A DNA stretch of 64,000 bases from Westerdykella aurantiaca (GCA_030412805.1 JASJFJ010000003.1:1426001-1490000), one strand, 5' to 3'. Shown: positions 21,920 to 34,604, counted from the stretch's first letter. Notes: generated from the sequence alone by a model not told the origin. Translations and numbers: made by a program.

Positions 21920-22970
21920 TCAACCCTTAACCTTCACCATCCGGCCCTTTGTTTCTCGAAGGGGCAGTTTGGCAACCTGCTGCGCCGTTTCCACCGAATA
22001 CCACTTGCGCTTTCCACCGCGAATCTCGAACGCAACCCTACCATCATCTGCAAGTTTGCGCAGCACCTCACTAATGAAGGGCTCCAGAGCCAAAGTGCGC
22101 GTACTTTCATCGAGAGACTTACCATAGATCTCGGTAACAAGATCCTTGACGGTTGTGCTTCTCTCCCCACGACCGCGGACACGACTCAGCGCTTGCAGCA
22201 CTTGTTTCTCGCGCCGAATCTTTTGGCCTATCTCACCGGCGATTTTGGCAGGAAGATTTGGAATTGTAACACCATGAGCAGAGTATCCAATTTGGCAATT
22301 TTGCGCGTGCATCTTTTCCAGGCTAGCCATAAATGTGCCAAGGTCTTCGACTGCGCTTGTACCGTGGCCCAGGATATTGTCGCCGGTGAACATGGCTGAT
22401 TCTTCCTCGAGGATGAAGCACATGTGGTCTTCGGAATGTCCGGGGACATGTATCGCGCGGACTGTGGCGCCTTGAACCTTGAAAACCTGGCCGTCGAAGA
22501 TATTTTGCTGGCTCTTATCCGGCAAATTTTTGTACACCGAACCGTTGAGGTGCGGGTACAACCGTAACAAATCCGGGACGCCGCCGGTGTGGTCACCATG
22601 CCAGTGAGTCAGAAGGACATGTGAAAGGCTGATGTTCATGGATTCTAGGGTGGACGAGATCAATTCAGCCCATTCTGGCTCGCCTCCGGAAGTGTCAATT
22701 ATGAGTCTACGCTTGCCACTGCCGACAATGTAGGTATTGGTGCCTTGATAGGTGAACTGCGAAGGCATGAGTCGATATCTAACATAGAGTCACGCGATTC
22801 TGCGCTACCTTCCCCGGATTTTGACCTAGAACGCGAAGCACGCGTGGAGTAAGTTGTTCAATATTTGACAATCGAGGAAGACGTTCAGTTTGACTCTTCA
22901 GATATTCATCAAATGCGCATATGTTGAGCGATTTGTTGATTTGTCGGTAACCCCCTTTGTCGTATTCCAT
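21920..22970 (-). CDS. metallo-beta-lactamase-type ACP thioesterase
   Basis: Two minus-strand exons (22970-22809, 22756-21920) give 332 residues, close to the usual length of atrochrysone carboxyl ACP thioesterases. The joined start reads RVLRVLGQNPGK then FTYQGTNTYIVG, a hallmark of the group. The metal-binding HWHGDH lies at residues 105-110, with HVPGHSEDH and FTGDNILG further on completing the metallo-beta-lactamase ligands. In known systems this stand-alone enzyme releases the octaketide from a TE-less non-reducing synthase. It is divergent from exactly such a synthase (582 bases apart), so co-regulation and partnership are very likely. Start: first ATG of exon 1, with no homology upstream. 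Confidence 0.95.
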
Positions 22971-23552
22971 TGCGTGAGAACAGGTTGTGAAGTCAAATGT
23001 CGACGCGGATACAGACAGGAAAGACAAATTTTGAATAAATAGTCTGGGGAATACACGCTGCAAAGACAATCGATGGGAAAGGACGGAAACGCCTAACCTC
23101 AAGCACCCTATTTGTCGATATTCATCTGGGAATTGCACCGAGATGAAGAAAGCACCGACGTCGGCCCTGCCGAGTACCAGAACGCACATTCGGACTCCGA
23201 TATTTTTCAATCCCCTCCGATGGTTGCGATCACATGGCCTTTCTGCCTGGGTCCTTCAGTCACATGGCAACCTGGCAGGGACCATGCGGGTAAACAACAC
23301 TGCTGACGGGAATGCCGGTACATTGGATGTCTGGAACACCAACGGGCCCATCCCGACCTAACTGTTGCATTGCAGCCGTGGTCCCGAGTTCACGCTGCAT
23401 AGATATGACCTGCAGCATGCTTCATTCCTCTGCTGTCCTACCCACGCTGCTTATCAACCCCCCACAGTTGCTTTTGGGTCGCATTTCCGGGGTCAGGGCT
23501 TTTCTATGAGCGTCCCTCGTGCCAATACCTTACAATACACCCCATACCTGTC
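22971..23552. promoter_or_regulatory. divergent promoter of thioesterase and PKS
   Basis: 582 bases between the two core genes. A perfect palindromic AflR-type site lies at 23190-23200. No open frame has protein character. Confidence 0.6.
23190..23200 (+). promoter_or_regulatory. palindromic AflR-type site TCGGACTCCGA
   Basis: The motif matches TCG-N5-CGA and is symmetric, as expected for a dimeric zinc-cluster factor. It sits centrally in the PKS/thioesterase promoter. Confidence 0.45.
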
Positions 23553-26500
23553 ATGAGCGAGCGCCTGTCTACGTTGACGCCCTTGTATACCCCTACCCTG
23601 ACCTCAGGGACAGGGTCAGGCTGCGACCGGAAAATGGAGATCGTCTATTTCAGCAATGAGTTCCCAAAGGAGGACTTAAATGATGTCTTCCGCCGGTTAC
23701 ACAATTACAGCAAGGACAGGCATTACCCAGTCCTGGCTCGATTCATTCACGAAGCGACATGGGCAATTAAAGACGAAGTTCGCCGGCTACCGTCAGAGCT
23801 GAAGCGACTCATTCCGCCATTTGATAACATCTTGAGTTGGGCTGAGAACACGGAGCTACGAGAAGGTTTGCTCTGTGGCGCCGTGGATGGCGTTCTGCTC
23901 ATCGCGGTTCAACTGGCAACCTACATTGGGTGAGTCACCTGGCCGTTTTTCAAGTATTTAGCATATTGATGCCATTCAGATATGCCGAAAATCACCATGA
24001 GGAGCCGAAAGACTTTGCCAACATATGTCTTTCCGGTCTTGGCATTGGCCTTCTGTCGTCGGCTGCTGTCTCGTTGTCATCGAATTTGGCCGATTTGCCG
24101 GTGGCCGGGGCAGATGCGGCCAGAATTGCCTTTCGAATGGGCTATCATGTCCAGAGCGTTTCCGAGAACCTAGAAGCTCGTGAGCTGGCAGAGAGCCCCG
24201 ACACATGGGCATACGTGGTCCACAATGTCGACCAAGACGCGACACAGCAAGAGCTTGATGCTATCCATTCTCGAGAGGGAATACCTGAAACCGCGAAAAT
24301 GTTCATAAGTGCGGTCAGTCGCAGTTCAGTCACAGTCAGCGGACCACCAGCCAGACTGAATGCCCTCTTTAATAAGTCCGAGTTCTTTCGAACCTCGAAG
24401 TTCATCGCTCTTCCTGTATATGGTGGCCTGTGTCATGCTCCGCATATCTACGGCCAGCGAGACGTAAAGAGCATCGTTTCTATCGGCTCATTACACACTG
24501 AAGTCATACAGTCACGACCTGTTAAGCCACTCTATTCGACGAGTACCGGATTACCTTATTCAGCAAAAAATGCAATAGAGCTATTTGAAAGTGTAGCCTT
24601 TGAACTTCTCACACAGCCGATATATTGGGATCAGGTCGTTCGCGGCCTGGTCGACCGAGCCCAGTGCGTATTAGCCTCCGAGGCCGTACTGTACTGCTTT
24701 GGAAACTCGACTCCCCTCAACGACCTCAGCTCGGCGCTGAATAGTAGCATGCCGCAATTGCAAATTTCTATCCGCAGTCTTTTGCCATGGCTTTCACAAA
24801 CGGCACCAACGGACACCACTCCCAGAAGCCCAGGACAGGCCAAGCTTGCGATAGTCGGGATGTCCTGCAGGCTCCCAGGAGGTGCAACAAGCACCGAGAA
24901 ATTTTGGGAGCTCCTCGAGAAGGGGTTGGATGTTTCAAGGAGGATTCCGGCGGACCGCTTCGACATTGAGACGCACTACGACCCAACTGGCAAGCAGCTT
25001 AACAAGAGCATGACACAGTATGGCTGCTTTATCGATGAAGCTGGGTTGTTCGATGCCCCATTCTTTAATATGTCTCCACGGGAGACAAAAGTGGTGGATC
25101 CGCAGATGCGCCTAGCTCTTGTTACCGCTTACGAAGCTCTTGAGCGAGCTGGGTATGTGGGAAACCGGACCGCTGCCACCCAGTTGCAACGTATCGGAAC
25201 ATGGTACGGGCAAGCCGCTGATGATTACCGCGAAGTCAATCAGGGTCAGGAGGTGAGCACATATTATATCCCGGGTGGCTGTCGAGCTTTTGGTCCGGGA
25301 CGCATCAATTATTTCTTCAAATTCGCGGGCCCCAGCTATAGTATTGATACAGCCTGCTCCTCTGGACTTGCAGCTATTGAGGTATGCATTAAGAGACGGC
25401 CTCGATTCATGTAAAGACACTGACCATCAGCTAGGTTGCTTGCCAAGCACTTTGGAACGGGGAAGTTGATATGGCGGTCGCTGGTGGTGTTAATGTTTTA
25501 ACCAATCCGGATGGTTTCGCGGGTCTATGCAACGGACACTTCTTGTCGAAAGGCCATAATGCATGCAAAACCTGGGATGCCACTGCTGACGGGTACTGCC
25601 GTGCCGATGCTGTCGGGACTTTAGTCATTAAAAGACTTGAAGACGCCAAAGAAGACAACGACAATATCTTGGGCGTCATTCTCGGAGCCGGAACAAACCA
25701 TTCCGCGGAAGCAGTGTCCATCACGCACCCCCATGCAGGTCACCAAGCGTATTTAGCTCGCCAGGTGCTACGTCAAGCTGGTGTGAATCCTCTCGATGTG
25801 TCTTATGTCGAACTCCATGGCACAGGCACTCAAGCGGGCGACCATGAGGAGATGCAGGGCATCATGGATGTCTATGCTCCACTCACCAGGCGCCGAAGCA
25901 AAGGTCAACCTCTCCACATCGGTGCTGTCAAAGCGAACGTTGGGCACAGCGAGTCTGCTGCAGGCACGACAGCGTTGATCAAGGTCCTCCTCATGCTTCA
26001 AAAGAACGCCATTCCCCCACATGTGGGTATCAAAACGGAGATCAACCCTCGATTTCCAACCGACTTTGACAAGCGCAACCTGCACATTCCATTTGAAGTA
26101 ACACCGTGGCCACAAGTAGACGGGGATGGAAGGAAGCGGATCGCAGCCATCAACAATTTCGGTGCGGCTGGCGGTAATACAACCATGCTTCTCGAAGAAG
26201 CGCCCACACGCGAGATCCTAGAAAGCGATCCGCGCCAAACACATATCATCTCAGTGTCAGCTAAGACGCAGGTCTCGTTAGAAGGCAATATCAATCGTCT
26301 GATGGCATATCTGGATGCTCACCCAGACACCCGTCTTGCCGACCTCTCCTACTCGACCACCGCGCGGCGCTACCAGCACAGTCATCGTATTGCCATTGCC
26401 ACAAGCGATATTGCCCACTTAAAGAAGCAACTCGCATCTCGTTTAGAGAAGGCGAGTTCGATCAAGCCAGTTGGGCAGTCAGGTCCACCGCCAGTAGCAT

Positions 26501-29153
26501 TTGCCTTTACTGGCCAGGGTGCATCGTACAAATCAATGAGCTTGGAGTTGTATCGCGACGTGCCCACTTTCCGCGAACACATCCAGCATCTTGACTCCCT
26601 CGCTCAACGGCAAGGTTTTCCATCTTTTATTCCAGCTCTAGATGGATCGCATCTCAAGGATCACGCGCATTCTCCAGTCGTTACTCAGCTTGCCCTTGTC
26701 TGCATCGAGATTGCGTTGGCAAAATATTGGGCATCTCTTGGTATTAAGCCAGACTTCGTTATCGGCCACAGTCTGGGTGAATACGCGGCTATGCATGTTG
26801 CCGGCATCACCACAGCGAACGACACCATATATATGGTTGGACGCCGAGCACAGATGCTCGAGAAGAAGTGCAAGGTCGGAAGCCATACAATGATGGCGGT
26901 CCGGGCTTCCCTTGCGCAGATAGCGGAGAGTTCAGGAGGCAAGCCGCACACAATCGCTTGTGTTAACGGTCCATCAGATGTAGTGCTCAGTGGAACCAAG
27001 GAAGAGATGGATAGCGTTGCGACGGCACTGGGAGCCGCTGGATGTCGATGCATCAAGTTGGACGTCGCGTTTGCGTTCCACTCCGACCAAACAGATCCAA
27101 TTCTGGATGACTTTGAACAGATTTCGAAGACCGGCGTCCTGTTCCAAGAACCTAAGTTGCCCGTCATTTCACCGTTGCTAGGCAAAGTCGTGTTCGACGG
27201 CAAGACGTTGAATGCAAAGTACGTTCGCAGAGCTACCCGAGAACCGGTGGACTTCTTATCCGCTGTGGAAAATGCTCAGAAGATCTCCACGATTACCGAC
27301 GACATCGTCTGGATCGAGATTGGCCCGCATCCCGTTTGCACCGGATTTATCAAATCCATCATACCTTCGACTGAGGTAGCCGTCCCATCAATGCGCCGTG
27401 GGGAGGACAACTGGAAGACAATAGCTGAAAGCATGGCGGCTCTTCATCTGGCTGGTATTCCAGTGAACTGGAACGAATTTCACCGACCATTTGAGCGTCG
27501 ACTTCGCCTTCTTGATCTCCCAACCTACGCTTGGAATGACAAGAACTACTGGCTCCAATACAATGGTGACTGGTGCCTGACGAAGGGCAACACTTTCTAT
27601 GATGCCGAAAAGCAGGCGGCCAGGGCCTCAACAGCGCCAATGCCGTCCGTAGCGAGTGAAATCCAGACGTCCACAGTGCAGAAAATAATAGACGCGACGT
27701 TTGCGGGATCAGCAGGTACGGTTGTTATGCAATCTGATCTTATGCAACCCGATTTCCTTGCAGCTGCGAACGGTCATCGCATGAACAACTGCGGTGTTGT
27801 CACATCGGTCAGTGAATCCGCGCGGAATGTTTCAGCGGACACAATGCTTACACTTCATAGTCGATTCATGCCGATATCGCATACACACTGGGCGGCTACC
27901 TTTACCGCAAAGTCTACCCTAGAGCCAGGAACATCGATATGAACGTTGCCAATCTCGTCGTCACTAAGGGACTCGTCGCTCAATCCAGCAGCAAGATTCC
28001 CCAGTTGATCCGAGTGACTGCGGCGACTGGCGATATAAACGCGCGTGTAGTGGACTTGACGTGGCAGAACGTCGACAATGACGGCAACGTCCATGAGCCA
28101 TTCGCCACCGCAAAAGTCTTTTACAGTGACGCAAGCGATTGGCTCTCATCATGGGCCCCAATCGCTCATCTCATCATCAGCAGAGTGGAGGCGCTGGAGC
28201 GCCTTGCTTCAGAAGGCAAGGCTAATCGGTTCTCACGAAACATGGCCTACACGCTTTTCGCTAGCAACCTGGTGGATTACGCTGACAAGTATCGAGGTAT
28301 GCAATCCGTGGTCATGCATGGGTTGGAAGGGTTCGCGGATGTTCAGCTCACCACCAAGGAGAGTGGTGTCTGGACGGTGCCTCCCTACTTCATCGACAGT
28401 GTTGCCCATCTGGCAGGTTTCATAATGAACTGCTCGGATGCCATGGATACTCAGAGCAACTATTGTGTAACGCCTGGATGGAAATCGATGCGCTTCGCGA
28501 AGCCTCTTCTTCCCGGAGCCAAATATCGCTCGTATGTTAAGATGATCCCAACAGTCGAAGACCCCACCATTTTCTTTGGCGACGTCTACATCATACAAGA
28601 TGAGGTCGTTGTGGGTCAGGTTGGAGGAATCCAATTCCGCCGCTATCCGCGTCTCTTATTGAGCAATTTCTTTTCACCCCCTGACAAGGTGGGAACGATG
28701 GACGCAAGACCGAAAACTGCTGCTCCCCAAGTGGTGGCTTCAGATGCACCTGTTGTCTCGACGACAAATCCACCCCTTTCCCGTCATGATTCCGGAGTCG
28801 GGAGTGAGCAGAGCAAGCCCGTAACCGTCGTCCGTCCAAACGAAATACCGGCTCCAGCTAAGGACGTCCATGGACCTGCGGCCGATGCTACAGTGTTGGC
28901 TGCGGATTCCACAACTTCCTCTAATAGCATTGCAGCTAAAGCGCTCATGCTCATCGCGAATGAGGCGGCGCTGGAAATGTCCGACCTGGATGATGATGCC
29001 AGTTTTGCGAATTTGGGGGTTGACAGTTTGATGTCGTTAGTCATCGCTGAGAAATTCAGAATTGAGCTGAACGTCAAGGTCGGTGGGAGTCTCTTCTTAG
29101 ACTATCCAACGATTGGCGATTTGCGGAAGTGGCTGGAGGAATACTATAGTTAG
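23553..29153 (+). CDS. non-reducing polyketide synthase, atrochrysone carboxylic acid synthase type
   Basis: Four exons (23553-23929, 23980-25381, 25435-27807, 27861-29153) sum to 1814 residues. Domains in order: SAT (about 30-280), KS (about 414-840; DTACSSG with active Cys near 585), malonyl-CoA AT (GHSLGEY near 1036), PT/product template (GHRMNNCG near 1373, continuing across the last intron into NIDMNVANLVV), Ser/Pro-rich linker, and one ACP (GVDSLMSL, carrier Ser near 1771). There is no C-terminal thioesterase, methyltransferase or reductase domain; the chain ends a few residues after the ACP helix. Size, single ACP and an adjacent metallo-beta-lactamase thioesterase match the group that makes atrochrysone carboxylic acid, an octaketide. 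At the expected SAT catalytic motif GxCxG the sequence reads GLGIG, so the starter transferase may lack its cysteine. Intron junctions were placed by restoring KS and PT motifs. Confidence 0.97.
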
Positions 29154-30073
29154 TTCAGAGGATAACTATACAGATTGTTGATACATCAAGTGAAGGCGAC
29201 GTGAGACTCACTGCCCCAGGGCGGGTAAAGCTCAGGGGCGCGATCGTGGCACGGTCCACAGACCGAACACGCGACGCGTAGAACGCGTGGAACGCCTCCC
29301 ACCTACAAGATCATAAGTAACACCACTATGGCTCACTCTTCTGCCTACGAATTTCCGTGAATCCAGTTGAAGTGAAATAATTGAATACTTCTCGATATGT
29401 TGCCCTTATTTATCTACCCTAGGGTAGGTGAAACCGACACAACACTCGACGCTATTATGACACCACTCCCCTGCAGCTGCTCTCACGCTGCGTGAGGGCA
29501 TCCTACGTCGGTGGAAAAGAAGAGAAAAGGAAGAACCAAATCGTGGAATCCCTAGCAGAATGTGGCAGAGCTAGTGGCTTACCCGTCAAGGAGCAACAGG
29601 ATAGGCATTTGATTCAGGTTGCACGAAAAGCAAAATCACAAGTTCGAGATTCGAGGTATGTACGTAATCGAGCTGGGCGTCTCAAAAGAGCTCCGACCCT
29701 GCCTATTATCTTCACATGTTGTTTTGGAGTCCTTGTGGCGTTCCGCTGTCGCCTCCTCGAGCTCATTAAGATATATTGCTCCATTTGTCAACAATCCAGG
29801 AGAGTCATTGTCGCTCCTCGATCATTTCCACGTTGAACCCTATACAAACGAGCGTATGCTGTGCAAGAAAACTCTACCAGGAGATAAGTATAAGTTGGCA
29901 CGAGATCTCATGGAGCAGCAACCACTTATTCAAGAACAACTAATAAGACGATAAGCATGGCGTCGGGAGCCACCGAGCTCTCAGTCGCCAGATGACTGCC
30001 CAGAACAGGAGTAACCGGCCGTCGTCTCGTTCTACCACCGAAAATGCGCTTTGGACGCCGCGAAAAATCCACA
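29154..30073. other. convergent intergenic after the PKS
   Basis: Between the PKS and second P450 stop codons. It holds repeat copy B (29244-29392); open frames around 29492-29954 are basic and low in conservation signals, so I call no gene. Confidence 0.45.
29244..29392 (+). repeat. degenerate ~145-bp repeat, copy B
   Basis: Second copy of the repeat at 21188-21330, same orientation, about 8.06 kb away. The two copies bracket the thioesterase-PKS pair. The segment GACGCGTAGAACGCGTGGAACGCC contains two ACGCGT palindromes, so copy B seems to carry a small internal duplication. Confidence 0.7.
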
Positions 30074-31732
30074 TCAATTTTCTTCCCGTGGCACGAATTT
30101 GCAGTACTGTCCCGTAGGAATACGGGGCGCCAGTTCATTCAATGCAGAAGTTGGCTGCACAAAGTCTTGCCTGGGGTTGCCCTCCGCATCGCAGCCGCTC
30201 CATTTGTACATTGCCAACGCATATCCTAGCATGATGTTTTGCTGCAATTTTGCCCAGCGCATGCCTGCGCAAGGATGACGGCCCGCCCCCCAGCCCATAA
30301 CTGGAAAAAGTCACCTCAAGGTAACCTCAAAGAGTGCAATATTCTAGGGGAACTTACAACCATATGCCTCCTGTTTGAACTCCTGCCGTCCTTCTAGGAA
30401 CCGGTCTGGATTCCACCTCATTGGATTTGGGTATAGCTTCTCATTGTAATGCGCGTCGATGGTGTTGTAGCATGCAAAGCTACCTGGGGGAATCACCTCA
30501 TCACATCCGGGGATAGGAATCGGCTCTGATGTATCATTGAAGCGGCCCATTGGGAACGCCACCCACATGCGGATGCCCTCTTTGTAGCAAACGTCGATGC
30601 TAGGAAACGACAACTCCCACGCTTCCAGGGGAATTTCATCGAGCTGTTCGACCAAAGGTTTATTCTTATTCCTGGAATGCTTGTTTGCGGCAGCTTTGAT
30701 TTCTTGGTAGACCTTCTCCTGCCATTCTGGATGGTAGGCCAGCGTGGTAAGCATGGCGCCAGATATGACGCTAGAATTGGCACCGACGATAAATAGCATG
30801 CTGATCATGAATTGGGTGATGTAATCTTTGCTATCGCCGTAGTCAATCAAAAGCTGCAGAGGATCGTCGAAACGTTTAGCATCCTTGTTCATGCGCTTAT
30901 TGACTATGGGGACGACAATGTTAGTTAGCATCCTGCGACCCCACCGGCGCTTCCAGTAAGCGATGCTGAAGTACGATAGCCATGGGAAAGAGAGCAAATG
31001 CAGACTGCTGGTCGCCTGAAATACCGGTAGCGTCTTCAGGAGGCGTTCCAGAAGCACCGGAGTGTCCGCCAACTCATCAGTAAACAGGAAACGAGAGTTC
31101 TGCGTAACCACTAGTCTGAAGCATGTCTTGGCCGGATTAGTGACACTAGACGGACCCTTGGCCAAAGCCTCAAGAAGGGCGCGGGCGTCTTGTTTCACGC
31201 GGGGCAGACGCTTTTGGAGCTGTTCCGATTTCTGGAAGTCGAGTAGCCGGCGCTGTGCGTATGTCTTGTTGTTGCTGAATGGTTTCCAAATGTCATGAAG
31301 GACGGTTGATCGGCCGTCGATGAAGTCGGGGCCATGGCCAATTAACGCAATGCCCTTGACAAGATGCAGGCCACGATGCTCCAAATACATCTTCCGGGCA
31401 GCTTCGCCAGATACACCCACGATATGGTTCATTCCCAGCCAGAAACTGAAGTGTCCATTCTTAGACTCTTTGATGGCATCCTTCCAGAAGCCTAACTTTT
31501 GGGTATAGAATCTCCAGGATCCGACCCACGGAAGTGTATCTGAGATGAAGGCTGGGGAACGCTCGTCCACTTTCGGAGAGTAGGATAGGTAAGCCCAGAG
31601 GCTGATGAACGACGCCACAAAGCCGGCGAGTGCGAGGGTCGGTAGTGACTGAGAGTAGAGTAGAGGAATATAGGGACTGAATGATGGATCAGGCGAAACC
31701 ATCTTGACGGTGCCGTTGGAGGGGAAGCCCAT
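30074..31732 (-). CDS. cytochrome P450 (CYP7/CYP8-like class)
   Basis: Two minus-strand exons (31732-30358, 30300-30074) separated by a 57-nt intron give 533 residues. An N-terminal membrane anchor (LPTLALAGFVASFISLWAYL, about residues 29-48) is followed by the WKPFSNN and GANSSVISGAML regions; the latter is the I-helix, without the common acidic-Thr pair. The heme loop GWGAGRHPCAGMR (Cys469) is restored by the splice EAYGF-MGWG. The general pattern resembles fungal P450s related to prostacyclin synthase/CYP7. It is divergent from the MFS transporter and is the last enzyme on this side. A P450 performs oxidative dimerisation in the cladofulvin pathway; whether this one does so cannot be decided here. 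The open frame runs far upstream of the chosen ATG without homology. Confidence 0.92.
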
Positions 31733-32483
31733 GTCGAATGGGTCCAACACTGAACTGGTTAAGGTGGCTAGCGTGGCCGACAAAGAGGAAAGCACGATTC
31801 GATCTAGCAGGATTCGATCTACATTTGTGCGTACATATCTAATACTCCAAACGAACACCAATCGGGTGGAAAAATGCATCAAGACTCCACTCGTACGTAC
31901 TCGGTGTGCATTCGGAATGCGACATGAATTTGGGCGCGTCGAGATGGTGTTGTGATCGGGGCGTTTCGAGTCTTGTCCAACCAACAACAACCCGAGCACG
32001 CGGACTTCAACTTCCCGAGCACCGCCAGCGCGTATTGTGTAGAGTCGCAAAGAGCTCAGGAGACATCGCTCTCCTCTCCTCGTACCTGCCTTACCTATTT
32101 CCTCTCCATCGACGTTGCCGTCGCCGATATCAAAGGTACCACCTGCGTCCACACGCTAAGACGTCCACGGGTCTGCGCTGTGAAAGAGTCACGTGCGCTT
32201 ATATTCACTCGAGGGACGAACCCCGGCCTTCGGCTCGTCGCACCAATTTCCCGCTCAGGCTTCCAACCCACTGCCGCCTCGCCTCAGGCTTTCCACCTTG
32301 ACAGCTCCTGCGCACCCAGAGCTCAAGCTTTCCACTCGGATTGACAAGGCGCCTTGGTGTATCTTAAATGTTTACTGTACCTCCACCCTGAACTTCTTGT
32401 TTCTCACCGAACTTCTGTAGCAAAGCCCGTCTGCATTGCGCTCATTCAGTCCCGCACGGTGTGCTAGCGGCTGTGCCGCAGCC
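31733..32483. promoter_or_regulatory. divergent promoter of P450 and MFS transporter
   Basis: 751 bases between divergent start codons, with one palindromic AflR-type match at 32209-32219. No gene is seen. Confidence 0.5.
32209..32219 (+). promoter_or_regulatory. palindromic AflR-type site TCGAGGGACGA
   Basis: TCG-N5-CGA match, 265 bases before the transporter start codon and 477 bases from the P450 start codon. Confidence 0.35.
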
Positions 32484-34604
32484 ATGTGGTACGACAAAAA
32501 GATGGGAGACGAAGTCGCTTCACCTGCGCCGACAACACAACCTGCAAATGGAGCGGCCGTCGCAGAAGCGTCAAAGGCCAAAAGTGCGCGAAATGATGAA
32601 GCCACCATTGTTTACCCCAAAGGCCTGAATCTGGTTCTTATAATGATGTCCATTTTCGTTGGCATGTTTTTGGTGGCACTTGTATGTCTCAACTGGAAAG
32701 AAAGAATACCCTAGGGTAAGGGGACAGAACACGACTGACAAAAAGGAATCTAGGACCGTCTCATCATTTCAACCGCAATTCCACAGATAACCAACGAATT
32801 CCACTCCGCAGATGATATTGGCTGGTACGGCACTGCGTACTTGATCACCAACTGCGCCTTTCAGCTGGTGTTCGGGAAGATCTACGCGGTCTTTAGCATA
32901 AAGGTCACCTTCTTAACTTCCATCATACTTTTTGAGGCCGGTTCTGCGCTCTGCGGGGCAGCGCAGACCTCGATAGCATTCATCATCGGGCGACTCGTCG
33001 CTGGTCTGGGATCCGGCGGTATTCAATCCGGAGTAGTACGTCCTCCACCGAGAATCTTACTCAAATAGAAGCTGAGTCCATCACACCAGATTGTAGTCAT
33101 TGTTTACTCCCTACCTCTTCACGAACGCCCAAAATATCAAGGTTTCTTTGGTGCAGTATTTGGCGTCGCCTCGGTAACTGGGCCGCTTCTCGGTGGTGTT
33201 TTCACTACACACATCACCTGGAGATGGTCTTTTTACATCAATCTACCCATTGGAGCTGTGGTTGGGGTTATGATCTTCTTCCTCCTCAATATTCCCGATC
33301 GCCCCGAAACCCAGAAACCACTCAAGGAAAAGTTGAAAGAGCTCAATGCTTTCGGCATGCTTGCTCTTCTTCCAGGGGTAATATGTTTGTGTCTGGCTCT
33401 TCAGTGGGGTGGTACTGTCTACGCAGTAAGTGTTTCCCTCACCTTCAGTTTAGATTTGGCAAACTCCTCGACCTAACAGTGTCCAGTGGAGTGAAGGCAG
33501 GGTCATAGCACTGCTCGTTCTTGGTCCCTCCCTTCTAATCGTTTTTGGTCTTATCCAGGTATGGAAACCTGAACAAGCGATTCTTCGGCCGCGTATCTTC
33601 GTTCAGCGCAGTATTGCCTCTGGTTTCTGGGTGAGCTCCTGTGTGGGTGCGCACCAAACCATCTTCGGTAAGATGTCCCAACGCCATCATACGATATATG
33701 GAGGAACTAATCATAACAATTAGTCTATTACTTACCTGTCTGGTTCCAAGCTATTGAAGGTGTTAGCGCCGTCGCGTCTGGCATCCGTTTACTTCCTATG
33801 GTCCTCCCAATTGTCTTCGCATCGCTTCTTACCGGTCAGCTTGTTTCAAAGGTGGGCTATTATACGCCTTTCCTCATTTTTGGGGCCTGTCTTACTGCTA
33901 TTGGTGCTGGCCTTCTCACGACACTAGACGTGAACACGTCTGAAGGCAAATGGATCATATTCCAGTTGATTTACGGATGGGGGTTAGGTTCCTGTTCACA
34001 AGCCCCCAACATGGCTGCCCAAACTGTGCTTCCCAAACCGGACGTGGCCATCGGCGCCTCACTCATGTTCTTTGGACAGACACTCTTCGGCGCCGTGTTC
34101 GTTTCTGTTGGACAGAATGTCCTCTTTAATCAGCTCGTTAGACAGTTTGAGGGGATCCCAGGCATTTATCCACATTCCATTGAAAACGCCGGCGCCACTG
34201 ATCTGCTCAATCGTATTCCAGATCAGTTCCACGCCAGAGGGCTAGCTGCATACAATGACTCGTTGCGGGCGTGCTTCCAAGTCGGCGCCATCATGGCATG
34301 TCTTTCCGTCCTCGGTGCATTTACCATGGAGTGGCGCAGCGTAAGGGAAAATGTTCCCCCAAAGGACCCAGATGGAAAAACATCTGTCGAACAAGGTAAA
34401 TCCAACGGAGCAACAGAAAAGGATATTCGAAAAGTCGAGGCTGAAGCCGCACCGGTTGAATTCTCACAAGAGGAAAAAGCCGCTGGTACATCGCCAATCA
34501 CTCTCATCGAGACGGTCGAGCCCGAACGAAGCACGTCCACTGCGCCACCAGGTGCAGTAACGGCGGCAGCCAAAGAGCCAGTCGCCTTGTTAACTAAGTC
34601 CTAA
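32484..34604 (+). CDS. MFS efflux transporter, DHA2 (14-helix) type
   Basis: Five exons (32484-32681, 32754-33035, 33090-33425, 33487-33667, 33724-34604) give 625 residues. After a hydrophilic N-terminus the first helix ends in LVAL, and the splice joins it to DRLIISTAIPQI, the loop motif of drug:H+ antiporters. GRLVAGLGSGGIQSGV and VTGPLLGGVF correspond to the conserved DHA2 motifs, and a long cytoplasmic tail rich in Glu, Lys and Pro ends the protein. DHA2 carriers of this type in metabolite clusters (AflT-like, GliA-like) export the product or give self-protection at the plasma membrane. It shares a promoter with the second P450. This gene marks the likely right border of the cluster. A second in-frame ATG at 32502 is possible as start. 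Confidence 0.93.
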
